Shown here: positions 1 to 9,518 of the stretch, one piece after another | Layout of the letters: each line of letters opens with the position of its first letter | Numbering within the stretch: the first letter of the stretch is position 1 | Assembly: GCA_947652605.1 (NCBI GenBank) | Contig: OX393583.1 | Location: 7,357,222 to 7,421,221 of the forward strand | Reading direction: 5' to 3' | Source: Elmis aenea | Taxonomy: Eukaryota > Arthropoda > Insecta > Coleoptera > Elmidae | Length of the DNA: 64,000 nt | Made by a program: the position numbers and the translations under genes | Notes under the pieces: generated by a model | Database searches by the model: none | Seen by the model: the letters and a program-made list of their open reading frames with translations, nothing else | Told to the model about the DNA's origin: nothing

Positions 1-540
1 TGTGCAGGTAGTAGGTATCCTTTTGCCTGACAAATTGTGAGTCCAAATATTTTTTGTGTACATTTTTCCTCATATTTACTTTTCTAAAACTGACATGCAC
101 ATTTAAAAATTTACTATTTACAATAAAAATTATGTGATTATTTATCCAATAATTTAAAAAAAAAGTTCACTTTTAAATACAGTAAGCTCGCGTTATAAGC
201 AACTTTTGGCGGCCAATTCCAATCTAAAAGTTGCTTATAACGTGAAAGTTGCTTATATTATAGAAATAGAAACGATTCGATTTTTAACATAAATAAATCT
301 TGTTTTTAGTAACAAAACTAAAAATAAAAGTTCACCATAACAACGCGATCGCGGTCGCGTTATTATGTCTAACGATATACGCGCGTGCCACGTACCTTCA
401 GTCGTGATCTATGTACTTGTACATCTCTAAAATAAAAAAATATGATGTGATTTCATAAATTGAACTTGATGGTCTTTGGTAAATTATATAAAGCCAAAAA
501 ATTTTAGTAATTTCACCTGCCAGTTTATTATATTATTATA

Positions 541-1365
541 CAGCGTCATTCAAAAAGTCTGCAACAAATAGAAAAAATTTTCATTATTAATTTCTCAAAA
601 AAATTTATTCCTGATAAAAGTTGGTGCATGGTCTAAAATTAATTTAAGGACAAAAAAAGTTTGATAAAAAGTCATAGAACGCTAGATTTTACCGATTTTT
701 GAAATATTTGTAAGTGTAAAGGGCCCTTATTTTAAGAGTTAAAAAAAAAAATTGTAGGAAAAAAGTTATGTAGAATCCAAAAATAAGTCTAGATTTAAAT
801 TTTGACGGTCAAATTCAAATTTTTATTTTTTAAGAAATTTTAACATTCAAAAAGTCTGCAACAAATGGAAAGGTTTTTTATTATCGATTTTTCTGAAAAT
901 TTTATTCTTAATGAAAGTTGGTATATGGTCTAAATCTAGTTTTAAGATGAAAAAAAATTAATAAAAAGTCATGACACTAGATTTTAGTGGCTTTTTGATT
1001 TTTTGAATGTTAAAATTTCGTAAAAAATAAAAATTAGAATTTAACCCTCAAAATTTAAACCTAGCTCGGTTTTTAGATTCTTAATAACTTTTTTCCATAA
1101 AAATAAAATTTAAATTTAGCCTTATTTTGGGATTCTTAAAAACCTTTTCCATAATTTTTTTTGTATCTTTTAAAATAAGGGCACTTAACTCTTGCAAATA
1201 TTTCAAAAATCACTAATATCTAGTGTCATATGACTTTTTATCAAACATTTTTTCATCTTAAAATTAGTTTTAGACCATGCACCAACTTTTATCAAGAATA
1301 CAATTTTCTGAGAAAAAAATAATAAAAAACTTTTCCATTCGTTGCAGACTTTTTGAATGACTCTG
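541..1365. mobile_element. Nested MITE with 25-bp TIRs (TA target)
   Basis: The termini are inverted 25-bp repeats (CAGNGTCATTCAAAAAGTCT followed by GCAAC) with one mismatch, flanked by TA at 539-540 and 1366-1367. A third copy of the terminal sequence lies inside at 844-862 in the orientation of the left end, so the interior carries an internal duplication. No coding potential is seen. It sits wholly inside the pogo-like element and so inserted later. Confidence 0.7.
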
Positions 1366-1785
1366 TATATTAATAATCTCCTAAAAATAAAATGATTGTT
1401 AAAAATCTATTGTTAATCTAGATTTCACACGATATTTTACTGCCCTTTTAAATAACCTGAATGTTAAAAAAAAAAAATGAAAGTGCTATATCACTCAAAA
1501 TTTTCGTAAAAATGTAAATTTTTCGAAAACTGTTGACTTTAGACCCATATAACCTTTTACATTTATTAAAGTAAATTTTAAGACAAATTCAAAAATGTAA
1601 AAATATACAGATGTTCTATTTAAAATTTCAAAGTTTGAGTCCGTTTCCGGTTGAACCGGAAGTCGTATTGCAACCTTAATATTTCCAGTGAATCCAAAAA
1701 ATACCATAACGCTCAGATACAAAATTTCATTGTTATATCTGCAATAGTATTTTAGATATTTGTATTTTTAACTGTCACACTGACA

Positions 1786-1880
1786 GTTGCTTATATCGTG
1801 TACTCCGATACGATAGTTGCTTATATCGAGTGTTGCTTATAACGCGAGTTGCTTATATCGTGGGTTGCTTATAACGCGAG
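1786..1880. repeat. Subterminal GTTGCTTATA repeat cluster
   Basis: Five copies of GTTGCTTATAWCG lie in about 95 bp at the right end of the pogo-like element; three more (one inverted) lie in 191-262 at the left end. Repeated subterminal motifs of this kind often serve as transposase binding sites; that role is inferred here. Confidence 0.7.
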
Positions 1881-1889
1881 CTCACTGTA

Positions 1890-2583
1890 CCTTCATTCGC
1901 TTGAAACCAATCTACTGCCTCTAAAAACACAATTAAACCACAAGGGCATTTTCAAGATAGGCAGCACGAAACGATCATTTCGAAAAACAATCGTCTAATG
2001 TTACATAGCGAAAGGACCCATTACGACGCCGAGTGCAGAGTCGCGGAACACGAAAACAAACGCCGTTTTTAACCACTTGATTTGTCTCCCGGCACTTGCT
2101 TAACGCGTTAGAGCAGCTTTTAGTACGAAACGGCAAATTTTATTGGATAATATGCATAAAGAAGGAACGCGAACGCGAAGATTAAACAGAAACGAAAAAT
2201 TGTTACTTTATACGGCGAAACGTTGATATGGCTTTTTATATGTAAATACGGTGTCCTGTTACACAAAACATTCCGTTTAAAATTCACCGCAATGGTGCAA
2301 AGTTGTAAATGTAACGCCCCCGACGTCTTATCTACATCCATAATTCAATCAAGGCCGGCTAATCTTGATTTACATAAAATAATTAAGAAAACCGCAACAA
2401 ATACGATTCGACTTGGCAAATTAGTTAAACAAATAATCTACTTTAAGCGCAGCACAAAATTACACTTTAAAGCTAGCTCTGCTTTCAAATACTTGATCTA
2501 TCCGTCTGTCTGTGCTCACAATAACTTAGGCAATAAAAAGGCTCAAACTGACAAATCTTTTTCTCTCTTTAATGATATTTAAC
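1890..2583. other. No recognisable gene
   Basis: About 690 bp between the pogo-like element and the piggyBac region. A 119-codon open frame runs through 2223-2582 on the plus strand but shows no recognisable motif and is probably chance. The sequence may belong to the left part of the piggyBac element or be host DNA; I cannot tell which. Confidence 0.4.
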
Positions 2584-2604
2584 TTAATATATTTATTTCA
2601 TATT

Positions 2605-2620
2605 GTTGCAAATTTGCAAC
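2605..2620. repeat. Palindrome GTTGCAAATTTGCAAC, copy 1
   Basis: A 16-bp perfect palindrome about 400 bp upstream of the piggyBac start codon. The same 16 bp occur at 2959-2974 and 4967-4982 and I saw them nowhere else in the window. A subterminal transposase-binding or regulatory site is a reasonable inference. Confidence 0.8.
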
Positions 2621-2845
2621 ACAGCGTTTTGACTTTGTATTTTAACTGTGTTACTTGAATGTGTGAGATATTCATGATGTTGTATATATGCTACATACGT
2701 ACTAATCAAATATAGCAATAATTAAGTCAGAAAGGTGGCGCGATCGTCAAATTTTTGAATTTTGAAGTTTGAATGATAATTTGACATTTGTAAGCTATAA
2801 GCAACGTGGTTATTGTATATCAAATAAACAATAAAAAACTTTTGT

Positions 2846-2876
2846 TATAAAACGTGTACACAGTTTTTGCATTCAA
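2846..2876 (+). promoter_or_regulatory. Possible core promoter of the piggyBac gene
   Basis: TATAAAA at 2846-2852 lies just upstream of candidate initiator sequence (about 2857-2876) and of the putative 5' splice site at 2882. Spacing suits a TATA-type insect promoter, but AT-rich DNA produces such matches by chance. Confidence 0.25.
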
Positions 2877-2881
2877 TAAAG

Positions 2882-3013
2882 GTAAGTAAACATGCATTTT
2901 TACAAAATAATTGAAATTTATTAGTTGTAAGATTTGCTATGACTGTTATTAGAACTATGTTGCAAATTTGCAACATTATGAGGACATTGTAAAAATATTA
3001 TCATATTTTGTAG
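2882..3013 (+). other. Putative 5'-UTR intron of the piggyBac gene
   Basis: A strong donor (AAAG|GTAAGTAAAC) at 2881/2882 and a pyrimidine-rich acceptor ending TTTTGTAG at 3013 bracket 132 bp directly before the start codon at 3017. Palindrome copy 2 lies inside it. If spliced, the first three bases after the junction are the only leader left before ATG in that exon. Splicing is inferred from signals only. Confidence 0.35.
2959..2974. repeat. Palindrome GTTGCAAATTTGCAAC, copy 2
   Basis: Identical to copies 1 and 3. With copy 3 it shares the longer 20-bp palindrome ATGTTGCAAATTTGCAACAT. It lies 42 bp before the transposase start codon, within the putative intron. Confidence 0.8.
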
Positions 3014-3016
3014 AAA

Positions 3017-4933
3017 ATGTCTTACCGCAAAAAAGGTTTTAAAGAACAATTAACAGAGCAAGACTTAGCAGAAATTTTGGAGCATTGGAATAATGAAAGT
3101 GAGGATGATTTTGATTTCTCAGATACTAATAGCATAATGGATCCGGATTACGTACACGATGAAAATGCTAATGAATCCAACGATAGTGATCTCGATGGTG
3201 ATGTTGCTCTTCAGCCTATATTATCTAAAGCGGTTGATCGTTGTGGAAATGAAAATAGTTTAGTAGAAAATGAAGAAGCCGTTACAGGGGATCCAGAAGA
3301 AGCAGTAGATCCAATTAGACCAACAGCATCAAAATCTTCCAATAAAAGCAAAGTTAGAGAGAATATTTTATGGCGCAAAAAAAACTTGATAATTGATGAT
3401 GATGCTAAAAAATTCATAGGTAATGCAGTTCTTCCACAAAACATATTAGACTTGGATACACCCTATGATTTTTTCAAATATTTCTTCAATGATGAGCTGA
3501 TTGGAATGATAATAAACGAAACCAATTTATACAGTGTTCAAAAAAATTCGAACCACCCAGCTAATATAACTGCAAAGGATCTGGAAAAGTTTTTAGGAAT
3601 CTGCATATATATGTCTGTGTCCAAGCTTCCAAGAACTCGTTGCTATTGGAGGCCGGATATAGGCATTTCAAGCATTAGAAATGCAATGAGTATAAACGAG
3701 TTTGAGCGGATGAAAGGCATAATTCACTTTAATGATAACAATAAAATGCTTAAAAGAGAAAATCCTCGTTATGATAATCTTCATAAAATTAGACCATTGT
3801 TGACTCACTTCACTAAACAATTTTCTTCGATACCTATGGAATCTAAATTATCTGTAGATGAACAAATATGTTCCACAAAATCAAGGCACCACTTAAAACA
3901 ATACAATCCAATGAAACCCCATAAATGGGGTTTCAAGGTTTTCATGTTGTGTGACCCTTTAGGATTTTCCTACAATTTTGAAATTTATAATGGTTCATCA
4001 AATTATTATACTCGATTAAATTCTGATGAGTCTGATTTAGGTGCCAGTGGTAACGTTGTAGTGCGCTTAGCAAGGATAATTCCAAAAAACATGAACTATC
4101 AATTATATTGTGACAATTATTACACCTCTATACCATTGTTTACATGTTTGACAAATAAGAGGATATATATGTTAGGCACCATACGGCGAAATAGAATTCC
4201 ATGTAACAAACTAACGGATGAGAAAAAATTCAAAAAATTTCCAAGAGGAACATCAGAAGAATTTGTTGCTCATGTGAGTGGTGTTGACCTCAGTATTGTT
4301 TCTTGGAATGATAATAAAACAGTGACATTACTATCGTCCTGTTTTGGTGAATTGCCTCATCATCCTGTAAAACGATTTAGTAGAAAAGAAAAAAAGAACA
4401 TTACAATTGCCTGCCCTAACGTTATCAAACAGTATAACATACATATGGGGGGCGTTGATATGCTGGACAGTTATGTAGGCCGTCATAAAATCGGTATTCG
4501 TTCCAAAAAATGGTATATGAGGTTATTTTATCATTTGTTGGATATAACAGTGATAAATTCATGGCTTCTGTCAAAAAGAGCAAAGAAGCAGAAAGGAGAT
4601 GTTGCTGATGAGCAGACTCTATGGCAATACCGTTTAGAGCTTGCTCAAACCCTATGTCTAATTCACAGTGAGCCAAACAAAAAACGTGGTAGACCAATTA
4701 ACGAGGTTGAATTAGGAATTGACGCTAAACGCCATAAAGGACCTGCAGTTCACGCACCTCCTAAAAATGTTCGAATGGACCAAGTTGCTCACTGGATACA
4801 ATACAAAGAAGCAAGACAAAGATGCAAAATGCCAGATTGTAAAGGCTTTACACATTTCAAATGTGAAAAATGTGGAGTGCATCTTTGTCTTACAAAAGAT
4901 AAAAACTGTTTTCATAAATTTCATTTAAATTAA
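3017..4933 (+). CDS. piggyBac-family transposase, intact
   Basis: An uninterrupted 638-codon gene for a piggyBac-type (DDE_Tnp_1_7) transposase, which cuts and pastes DNA at TTAA sites. The order is an acidic, Ser/Asp/Glu-rich N-terminus (residues 1-100), a basic stretch (about 104-122), the RNase-H-like core, and a Cys/His-rich C-terminal finger. The three catalytic Asp positions expected from piggyBac are present: D281 (SVDEQ), D366 (LYCDNYYTS) and D481 (GGVDMLD, with D484 beside it). The finger uses C603, C608, C616, C619, C624, C631, H633 and H636, like the CRD that binds the element ends. Length is close to family norms (about 560-650). ATG 3017 is the first in-frame start and opens directly into the acidic region. 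No frameshift or stop is present, so the element is young or the protein is maintained. A domesticated PGBD-like gene is the alternative. Confidence 0.95.
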   Translation: MSYRKKGFKEQLTEQDLAEILEHWNNESEDDFDFSDTNSIMDPDYVHDENANESNDSDLDGDVALQPILSKAVDRCGNENSLVENEEAVTGDPEEAVDPIRPTASKSSNKSKVRENILWRKKNLIIDDDAKKFIGNAVLPQNILDLDTPYDFFKYFFNDELIGMIINETNLYSVQKNSNHPANITAKDLEKFLGICIYMSVSKLPRTRCYWRPDIGISSIRNAMSINEFERMKGIIHFNDNNKMLKRENPRYDNLHKIRPLLTHFTKQFSSIPMESKLSVDEQICSTKSRHHLKQYNPMKPHKWGFKVFMLCDPLGFSYNFEIYNGSSNYYTRLNSDESDLGASGNVVVRLARIIPKNMNYQLYCDNYYTSIPLFTCLTNKRIYMLGTIRRNRIPCNKLTDEKKFKKFPRGTSEEFVAHVSGVDLSIVSWNDNKTVTLLSSCFGELPHHPVKRFSRKEKKNITIACPNVIKQYNIHMGGVDMLDSYVGRHKIGIRSKKWYMRLFYHLLDITVINSWLLSKRAKKQKGDVADEQTLWQYRLELAQTLCLIHSEPNKKRGRPINEVELGIDAKRHKGPAVHAPPKNVRMDQVAHWIQYKEARQRCKMPDCKGFTHFKCEKCGVHLCLTKDKNCFHKFHLN

Positions 4934-4966
4934 ATTTGTTTTAAAATTTTACCTAATTATCATGAT

Positions 4967-4982
4967 GTTGCAAATTTGCAAC
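4967..4982. repeat. Palindrome GTTGCAAATTTGCAAC, copy 3
   Basis: The third identical copy, 34 bp after the piggyBac stop codon, again inside ATGTTGCAAATTTGCAACAT. Its position downstream mirrors the upstream copies and links all three to the transposase gene. Confidence 0.8.
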
Positions 4983-5008
4983 ATACTATTTTTTTTTGTA
5001 AAAATAAT

Positions 5009-5014
5009 AATAAA
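5009..5014 (+). promoter_or_regulatory. Candidate polyadenylation signal
   Basis: AATAAA 76 bp after the piggyBac stop codon, in an AT-rich stretch. A plausible 3' end signal for the transposase transcript. Confidence 0.4.
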
Positions 5015-5102
5015 ATTTTTTTTCTTCACAAATTGCTTTATTTTAACCAAAGGTTTTAGAAAATTAAGTAAAATAATTTTTAATTTCGATATTTTGTAAA
5101 TC

Positions 5103-5119
5103 ATGAAATGAAGGGTTAA
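5103..5119. repeat. Candidate right end of the piggyBac element
   Basis: ATGAAATGAAGGG is followed by TTAA (5116-5119). Read inwards this is TTAA then CCCTTCATTT, the CCC-starting terminus typical of piggyBac elements. I found no matching TTAACCCTTC at the left side. The sequence from TTAA onward (5116-5130, TTAATATATTTATTT) is repeated exactly at 2584-2598, upstream of the gene. Confidence 0.4.
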
Positions 5120-5225
5120 TATATTTATTTTGATAATTGATCAGAAAACTAATAAAAATTATATAAAATAGTAAAAAAATTGTTACTGCCCCAACTGTAG
5201 AAATTTAACATTTTGCTAATTTGTA

Positions 5226-5258
5226 CTGATTTCCTGTAAATTATTTACAGGAAATCAG
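5226..5258. repeat. Perfect 15-bp stem hairpin
   Basis: CTGATTTCCTGTAAA and its exact complement are separated by TTA. It lies between the piggyBac region and the hAT MITE. Function unknown. Confidence 0.7.
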
Positions 5259-5289
5259 CACATCAAACTGCCAAAAATTAGGTAGGTAG

Positions 5290-6137
5290 TAGGGTTTCTT
5301 TCCCGGGATCCCGGGTTCTCGGTCCATTTTAAGCTATTTTATATTTCCCGGGAAATGCTTTTTGTCCCGGGACTTCCCGGGATTTCAAAAAAGTGTTATT
5401 TTCGTTTTTTTTTTTGGAGCTAAGATCGTTGTAGTACTATCGTAACTTAGCAGAACTTATTATAAATATCTTTACTAACAGTAAATTATGGAAAAACTTT
5501 ATTTTTATTTCAAAATAATTTTTCTCCTTTGTATTTTTGCTTTCAGTTTGGCGTAAAGAAGCCCGGTCTCCATGACAAATTTAATATCTTCAAAATAATT
5601 TTACAGTTTTTTATACCTATGTGTACCCTGGTAATACGAAGCAAATAGCTTATAAATGAAATTTTACAGATAAAAACGACGTTTCTTTGCTGCTAGATGC
5701 TCTCAAGACAATTTCAACTACAGCAATAGAGACTGAGACATTTTATACAGCAAAACTTTTTGTTAATAAATCAAGAAATAGACTAAGTGATTGAAGTCTA
5801 GATCATCTTTGTTTTTCTTAAATCACATTGCAAAAGTTCATTGTAAAAATGATATTATTGTGTTTATAAATATGAAATTGCAATAGAAAGGTTTTATTTC
5901 CCAAATGTATGTTTCTCTCACCAATATTATTTAATTATTTATAATAATCATGAAGCAAAATGTATTTACATATATGACTTGGAGTTGTTTTCAACTAATA
6001 AACCGTTCCCTTCATTTTTGGATTATTTATTTAAAAATATTGACATAATTTATTACATCCCTGGAAATCCCGGGATAAAGGCCGATTTCTTCCCGGAATC
6101 CCGGGACAAGCAAAATGGTCAAATATGAGAAACCCTA
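5290..6137. mobile_element. hAT MITE with perfect 8-bp TSD
   Basis: Ends TAGGGTTTCT and AGAAACCCTA are inverted, and the flanks carry the same 8 bp, GTAGGTAG, at 5282-5289 and 6138-6145, the target duplication length of hAT elements. Subterminal regions are rich in CCCGGG blocks (5301-5385 and 6069-6110) although the interior is AT-rich. No transposase is encoded. Confidence 0.88.
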
Positions 6138-6175
6138 GTAGGTAGTATCTATCTTAATTGTTTTAATTTTAGCAT

Positions 6176-6365
6176 ATGTCAAAAGAAAAAAAAACCGCGT
6201 GGTCCAAATTATACCAATGCAGAAAAAAAATTGTTATTAAATTTAGTTGCAGAAAAGAAAGATGTCATTAAAAACAAAAAATCGGACCATACAATGTGGA
6301 AAGATAAAGAAGAAGTTTGGAAAATATTTGCTACAAAATTCAATTTAATATCTCCCAATAGCTTC
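6176..6365 (+). pseudogene. Myb/SANT-like DNA-binding domain fragment (Harbinger accessory gene)
   Basis: The frame around 6198-6365 reads as a Myb/SANT-like domain of the type that accompanies PIF/Harbinger transposases (RGPNYTNAEKKLLLNLVAEK, then W and IFATKFN). An ATG at 6176 is one base out of frame, apparently from an indel in a run of nine A; upstream of it is an acceptor-like TTTTAG. The similarity stops near 6365, where antisense transposase sequence begins. Confidence 0.65.
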
Positions 6366-6553
6366 TACAGAGATGTTGTAACTTTAATTTGGTCAAGAAT
6401 TTCGGGACTTTTTCTTAACCTAAATCTTTAAAAAAAAATGCACTCATCCATGGTTTCAAAGTAATTTTGTCGTTGATAAATTTTTCTAGGAAAACCGAAT
6501 TCTATGAGCTCTAGAATGTCGCTTTCATCATCGAAATATTCGTCCAAATCCAT
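6366..6553 (-). pseudogene. Harbinger transposase N-terminal fragment
   Basis: On the minus strand an ATG at 6551-6553 opens a frame (MDLDEYFDDESDILELIEFG followed by FPRKIYQRQNYFETMDE) typical of the N-terminus of PIF/Harbinger transposases. A run of nine T breaks the frame; one frame over it continues as RLRKSPEILDQIK. It then meets the Myb/SANT fragment tail to tail, so the catalytic core is deleted. Confidence 0.65.
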
Positions 6554-6750
6554 TTTATTCACTCACAATCGTAATATAACGTATATATAACTGCTACTTA
6601 ACTTTTAAGCCGTACCCAAAGTGACGCTTAGTTTAAGGATCACTATTTGAAATTTAAGTCTCGCTTAAATTACGGTGCAACGAAATAAGTGTCGCTTAAG
6701 GGATTTAAGCTTCACTTAAATTTTAAGTGAAACCGGTGCAAACGGCCCCC
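6554..6750. mobile_element. Terminal region of the internally deleted Harbinger element
   Basis: The region beyond the transposase start is packed with short repeats of the type TTAAGYNNCGCTTAA and ends ACCGGTGCAAACGGCCCCC, a GC-rich terminus like those of insect Harbinger elements. A matching left terminus was not found; the hAT MITE just to the left may have disturbed it. Confidence 0.5.
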
Positions 6751-6904
6751 AAGTAATGCCAATCTAACTAAAATCCCTCTAATAATGTACTTTAACTGTG
6801 TTATTCTTTGAGTTGTTTGATCATTGTACAAATAGTTTTTCTATACAACCAAAATTAGTTCTTTATAAATTTTTTCAAGCCCTTTTGATTCTGTGCTAAA
6901 TTAT

Positions 6905-7640
6905 TTGCTTCTATATGTACGTTTTCCCTTTTTTCTCTAAGATTTTTACCAGTTCTAAAGTTTTCTTTGGTCTTCCTTTTTACCTTTTACCTGATATTTT
7001 ACTTTACCATATTTTTTTAACTGGTAATGCGCTGTCCAACCTTTGTAAGTGTCCCCCCACCGCCCAAGTCGTCCTTGTTTAATTAATTCTTCTATGGATT
7101 GTATCTTTAATTCTTCTATTTGGAAATTTTAATTCTCATTTTTTGTTACTCCTTTCACCCTTCAGTATTTCATCTCGGTTGTTCTAATTTTACTCTTGTC
7201 ATTTTTTGATAACACCCATGTTTCGTAGCCATCTGTGAGAATTGGTCTGTAGATTGATTTATATTCTTTAATTTTTGTTTCTTTTAAGATTTCTTTTTTA
7301 TTTATGAGTCCTTTACTCTTTTGTATTCTATTATGCAGTACAATATCTTGTATTCTGTTTCATCTAACATAATGCCCAAGTATTGGAAACTGCTAACTTG
7401 TTCTGTTAGTTCTCCATCCACTCTAATTTGTATTTCATCTTTTTTGTTTCATACCACCATGATTTTAGTTTTATTTTTGTTCATTTTCATTCCATTTTCC
7501 ATTAATACTTGGTTCCAGCTATTGACTTCCTGCTATGATAGCTTTATCATCTGGAAGTCGCATTCTGATATATGAATACCTTCTAGTTGTCTGTATCCAA
7601 TATAGATAGGTTTTGTTCTCCGTTTCAATATCTTCTGTGA
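6905..7640 (-). pseudogene. LINE reverse transcriptase, C-terminal part
   Basis: Minus-strand frames, broken by several shifts and stops, read as the end of a LINE ORF2: SSFQYLGIMLDE (about 7400), YKSIYRPILTDGYETWVLS (about 7230), RRRGRPKKTLEL-like basic segment (about 6960). This is the thumb and C-terminal region of an RTE- or CR1-type element; the catalytic YADD region is missing. 5'-truncated and long decayed. Confidence 0.65.
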
Positions 7641-7794
7641 TTTTACCAAATTAATAACAAAGTTACTCATGTATGTATGTATATAAATGTCATCCTGTGC
7701 ACAATTATGATCTATTCCTTGAAATCATAATTTTTTCCTGTATTTTCGTCTATCTATTTGCTATTGCCCGACAAAGTTTTGCCACTGTTTTTTC

Positions 7795-8010
7795 AGAATA
7801 TGCATGGAATAATATTCATAGAAAAAAATCATTGTACAGTTATTTCTAGCAAAGTTTGAGCAAAATAAAAGAAAAATACGACCACAAAAAGCGTTTTTTT
7901 CATCAAGACAACATGTCAACTAACACATCGCCAATTGTAATGGAAAAAATCCATGAACTAAACTTCCAACTGACGCCACATGCGTCCTCATTCACTAAAA
8001 TTGGCATCGT
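7795..8010 (+). pseudogene. mariner transposase fragment
   Basis: The frame near 7868-8000 reads KKRFFHQDNMSTNTSPIVME then KIHELNFQLTPHA, matching the region of mariner transposases around the second catalytic Asp (FHQDNAPAHTS-type). The following SPDLAP block is lost. No ends recognised. Confidence 0.6.
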
Positions 8011-8144
8011 CTAACCTTACTATCATAGATAATTGCTAGCATTTCCTAAATACAATCAACGGAATTTAATATTAATTTCTTAATGCAGAAATTGTGTCCT
8101 TCCTTTTCAATTTAATCAGCTCTTCAGGCTAAGGTGAGCCATGG

Positions 8145-8440
8145 CTTTGTAGCATGTTTTGCCCCATTATTTTTAAAATAATTTTGACGTTCTACAGGCA
8201 CTTTTTTGATAAGAATGCAGTGGCGTAGACAACTTTTCAAAAAAAAAAAAAAACGAAATTCGAGTTGTGACATAAAGTTGTATTTTTTTAAACGGAACCC
8301 GTAGTTAACTGTGGCATCAAGTCGAAAAATCGAATTATCGGAGATAACTCGAAAACAAAAGACGATAACCAATTTTAGTTTTCACCATTAACTTTGTCTC
8401 GAAATCGAGGAGAGGGGGTTCGTTTGTCTACAACTCCTAT
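8145..8440. repeat. Foldback-family repeat, copy A
   Basis: Two segments recur at 15160-15490. The segment with GCAGTGGCGTAGACAA (8150-8300) is inverted relative to that copy, while GATAACTCGAAAACAAAAGA (8343 on) is in the same orientation. An element whose middle has flipped relative to its arm would explain this. Confidence 0.6.
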
Positions 8441-9190
8441 AGTTACCGAGATTCGTCAAAAATTAGTGTTGAGGAAATTATTCTTTAATTTTTAAGTTGA
8501 ACACGCTCTCTATACCTTTTGCAAAGAAAATAAGTCCAAACCAGTTTTTTAAAGGCAATCTGTATTTACAGCGAAACAGGACGAAGTTATTCCGGCCACA
8601 AAAGAATTGTTATATTTCGGTCACTAAAACAAAACTTTCGGGTTTTTCTACACAAAGGGATCCTAAGAGAATCATATCCGCACGTATTTTTAACATAAAT
8701 CTGCTTTTCCTTTCTTATTACATGTTACAACGCAGGCCACAACATTATTAAAATCGCGTTTTATTAAATTGTGGCAGTAGCGGCCACAAACCCGAATTAA
8801 ATTAAATTCACTGTTGAAAATAATTAGGTAGGCAGCTAAATACAAAACGAGGCTTATTTTAAAAGAGACGGTGTAACAGTTTTATTATGTAGGAATTTGT
8901 TTTGGCGTCCCAACTAAAGCCCACGTTAAGAAGTATTTATTTCTAGGGCTTAAACAATTTGAAGCATAGTTTTTATACAAACACAAAATGAAGTAAGGAA
9001 ACCAAGAATCGATGACAACGGCATAATTTTGCTAAGTGACTACTGACTACCCAGAATAAGGTAAGCCATTAATATCTGTAACATTCAAATATGGCATGTT
9101 CAAATCTGGAAAATGCTCAAATACAATCATTCAAATCTTGAATTGTTCAACGTTGGAATCACTCAACGCAGGAATCATGCAACGATGGAA
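8441..9190. other. No recognisable gene
   Basis: About 750 bp without a feature I can name. An 84-codon frame (8497-8751) has no recognisable motif. Confidence 0.4.
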
Positions 9191-9194
9191 CCTG

Positions 9195-9225
9195 TACAGG
9201 GTGGTCAACATAAAAGGACCACTTT
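9195..9225. repeat. Mariner-type end (TACAGGGTGG) cut by a LINE tail
   Basis: TACAGGGTGGTCAACATAAA and a few more bases form a mariner-like terminus that stops where the (TAA)n tail of the LINE begins. Confidence 0.5.
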
Positions 9226-9252
9226 TAATAATAATAATAATAATAATAATAT
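9226..9252. repeat. (TAA)n tail of the LINE on the minus strand
   Basis: About nine AAT units. On the minus strand it lies at the 3' end of the reverse transcriptase below, as the simple-repeat tail of a non-LTR element. Confidence 0.7.
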
Positions 9253-9518
9253 GTAATTTATTATTTTTTGTGATCAGTTTCTACACATGATATAGGACAA
9301 GTCAAAATACAGTTAATACACTTTACAGTCAATAAGACATGTATACAACCAGACGAACAAAATAAGTCATTTAGCAAATTGTTCATAATTGCATTATTTA
9401 AGTTGCATATAACAATTTTTTACTATTAAGTACTTATTAGTATGGTACAAAAACCTACTTTAAAGGTTCCAGAATGCTAAAGGCATAAAAAAATTTGATT
9501 GTACAACAAAAACTAAAA

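Larger units (their letters stand above)
180..1887. mobile_element. Non-autonomous pogo/Tigger-like DNA transposon
   Basis: The two ends are inverted copies of a 24-bp terminal repeat that starts CAGTRAGCTCGCGTTATAAG and differs at one base. Each end is flanked by TA (178-179 and 1888-1889), the target duplication of the Tc1/mariner/pogo group. The CAGT start and the CGC/TTATAA-rich terminus resemble pogo/Tigger ends. No transposase reading frame is present, so it would have depended on an enzyme supplied from elsewhere. The interior holds a second element (541-1365) and a stretch near 1490-1640 that matches part of the long mariner-like arm at about 21.7-21.85 kb. The superfamily is inferred from end sequence and TSD only. 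Confidence 0.75.

Noticed and set aside
2041..2110. TTAACCACTTGATTTG as the left TIR of the first piggyBac element
   Set aside because: Fits the right-end CCCTTCATTT only with gaps; too weak in AT-rich DNA.
2223..2582. 119-codon plus-strand frame upstream of piggyBac
   Set aside because: No recognisable domain, an opposing frame on the other strand, and no clear codon pattern; most likely chance.
4425..4928. Frames on both strands overlapping the piggyBac 3' half
   Set aside because: Shadows of the transposase gene.
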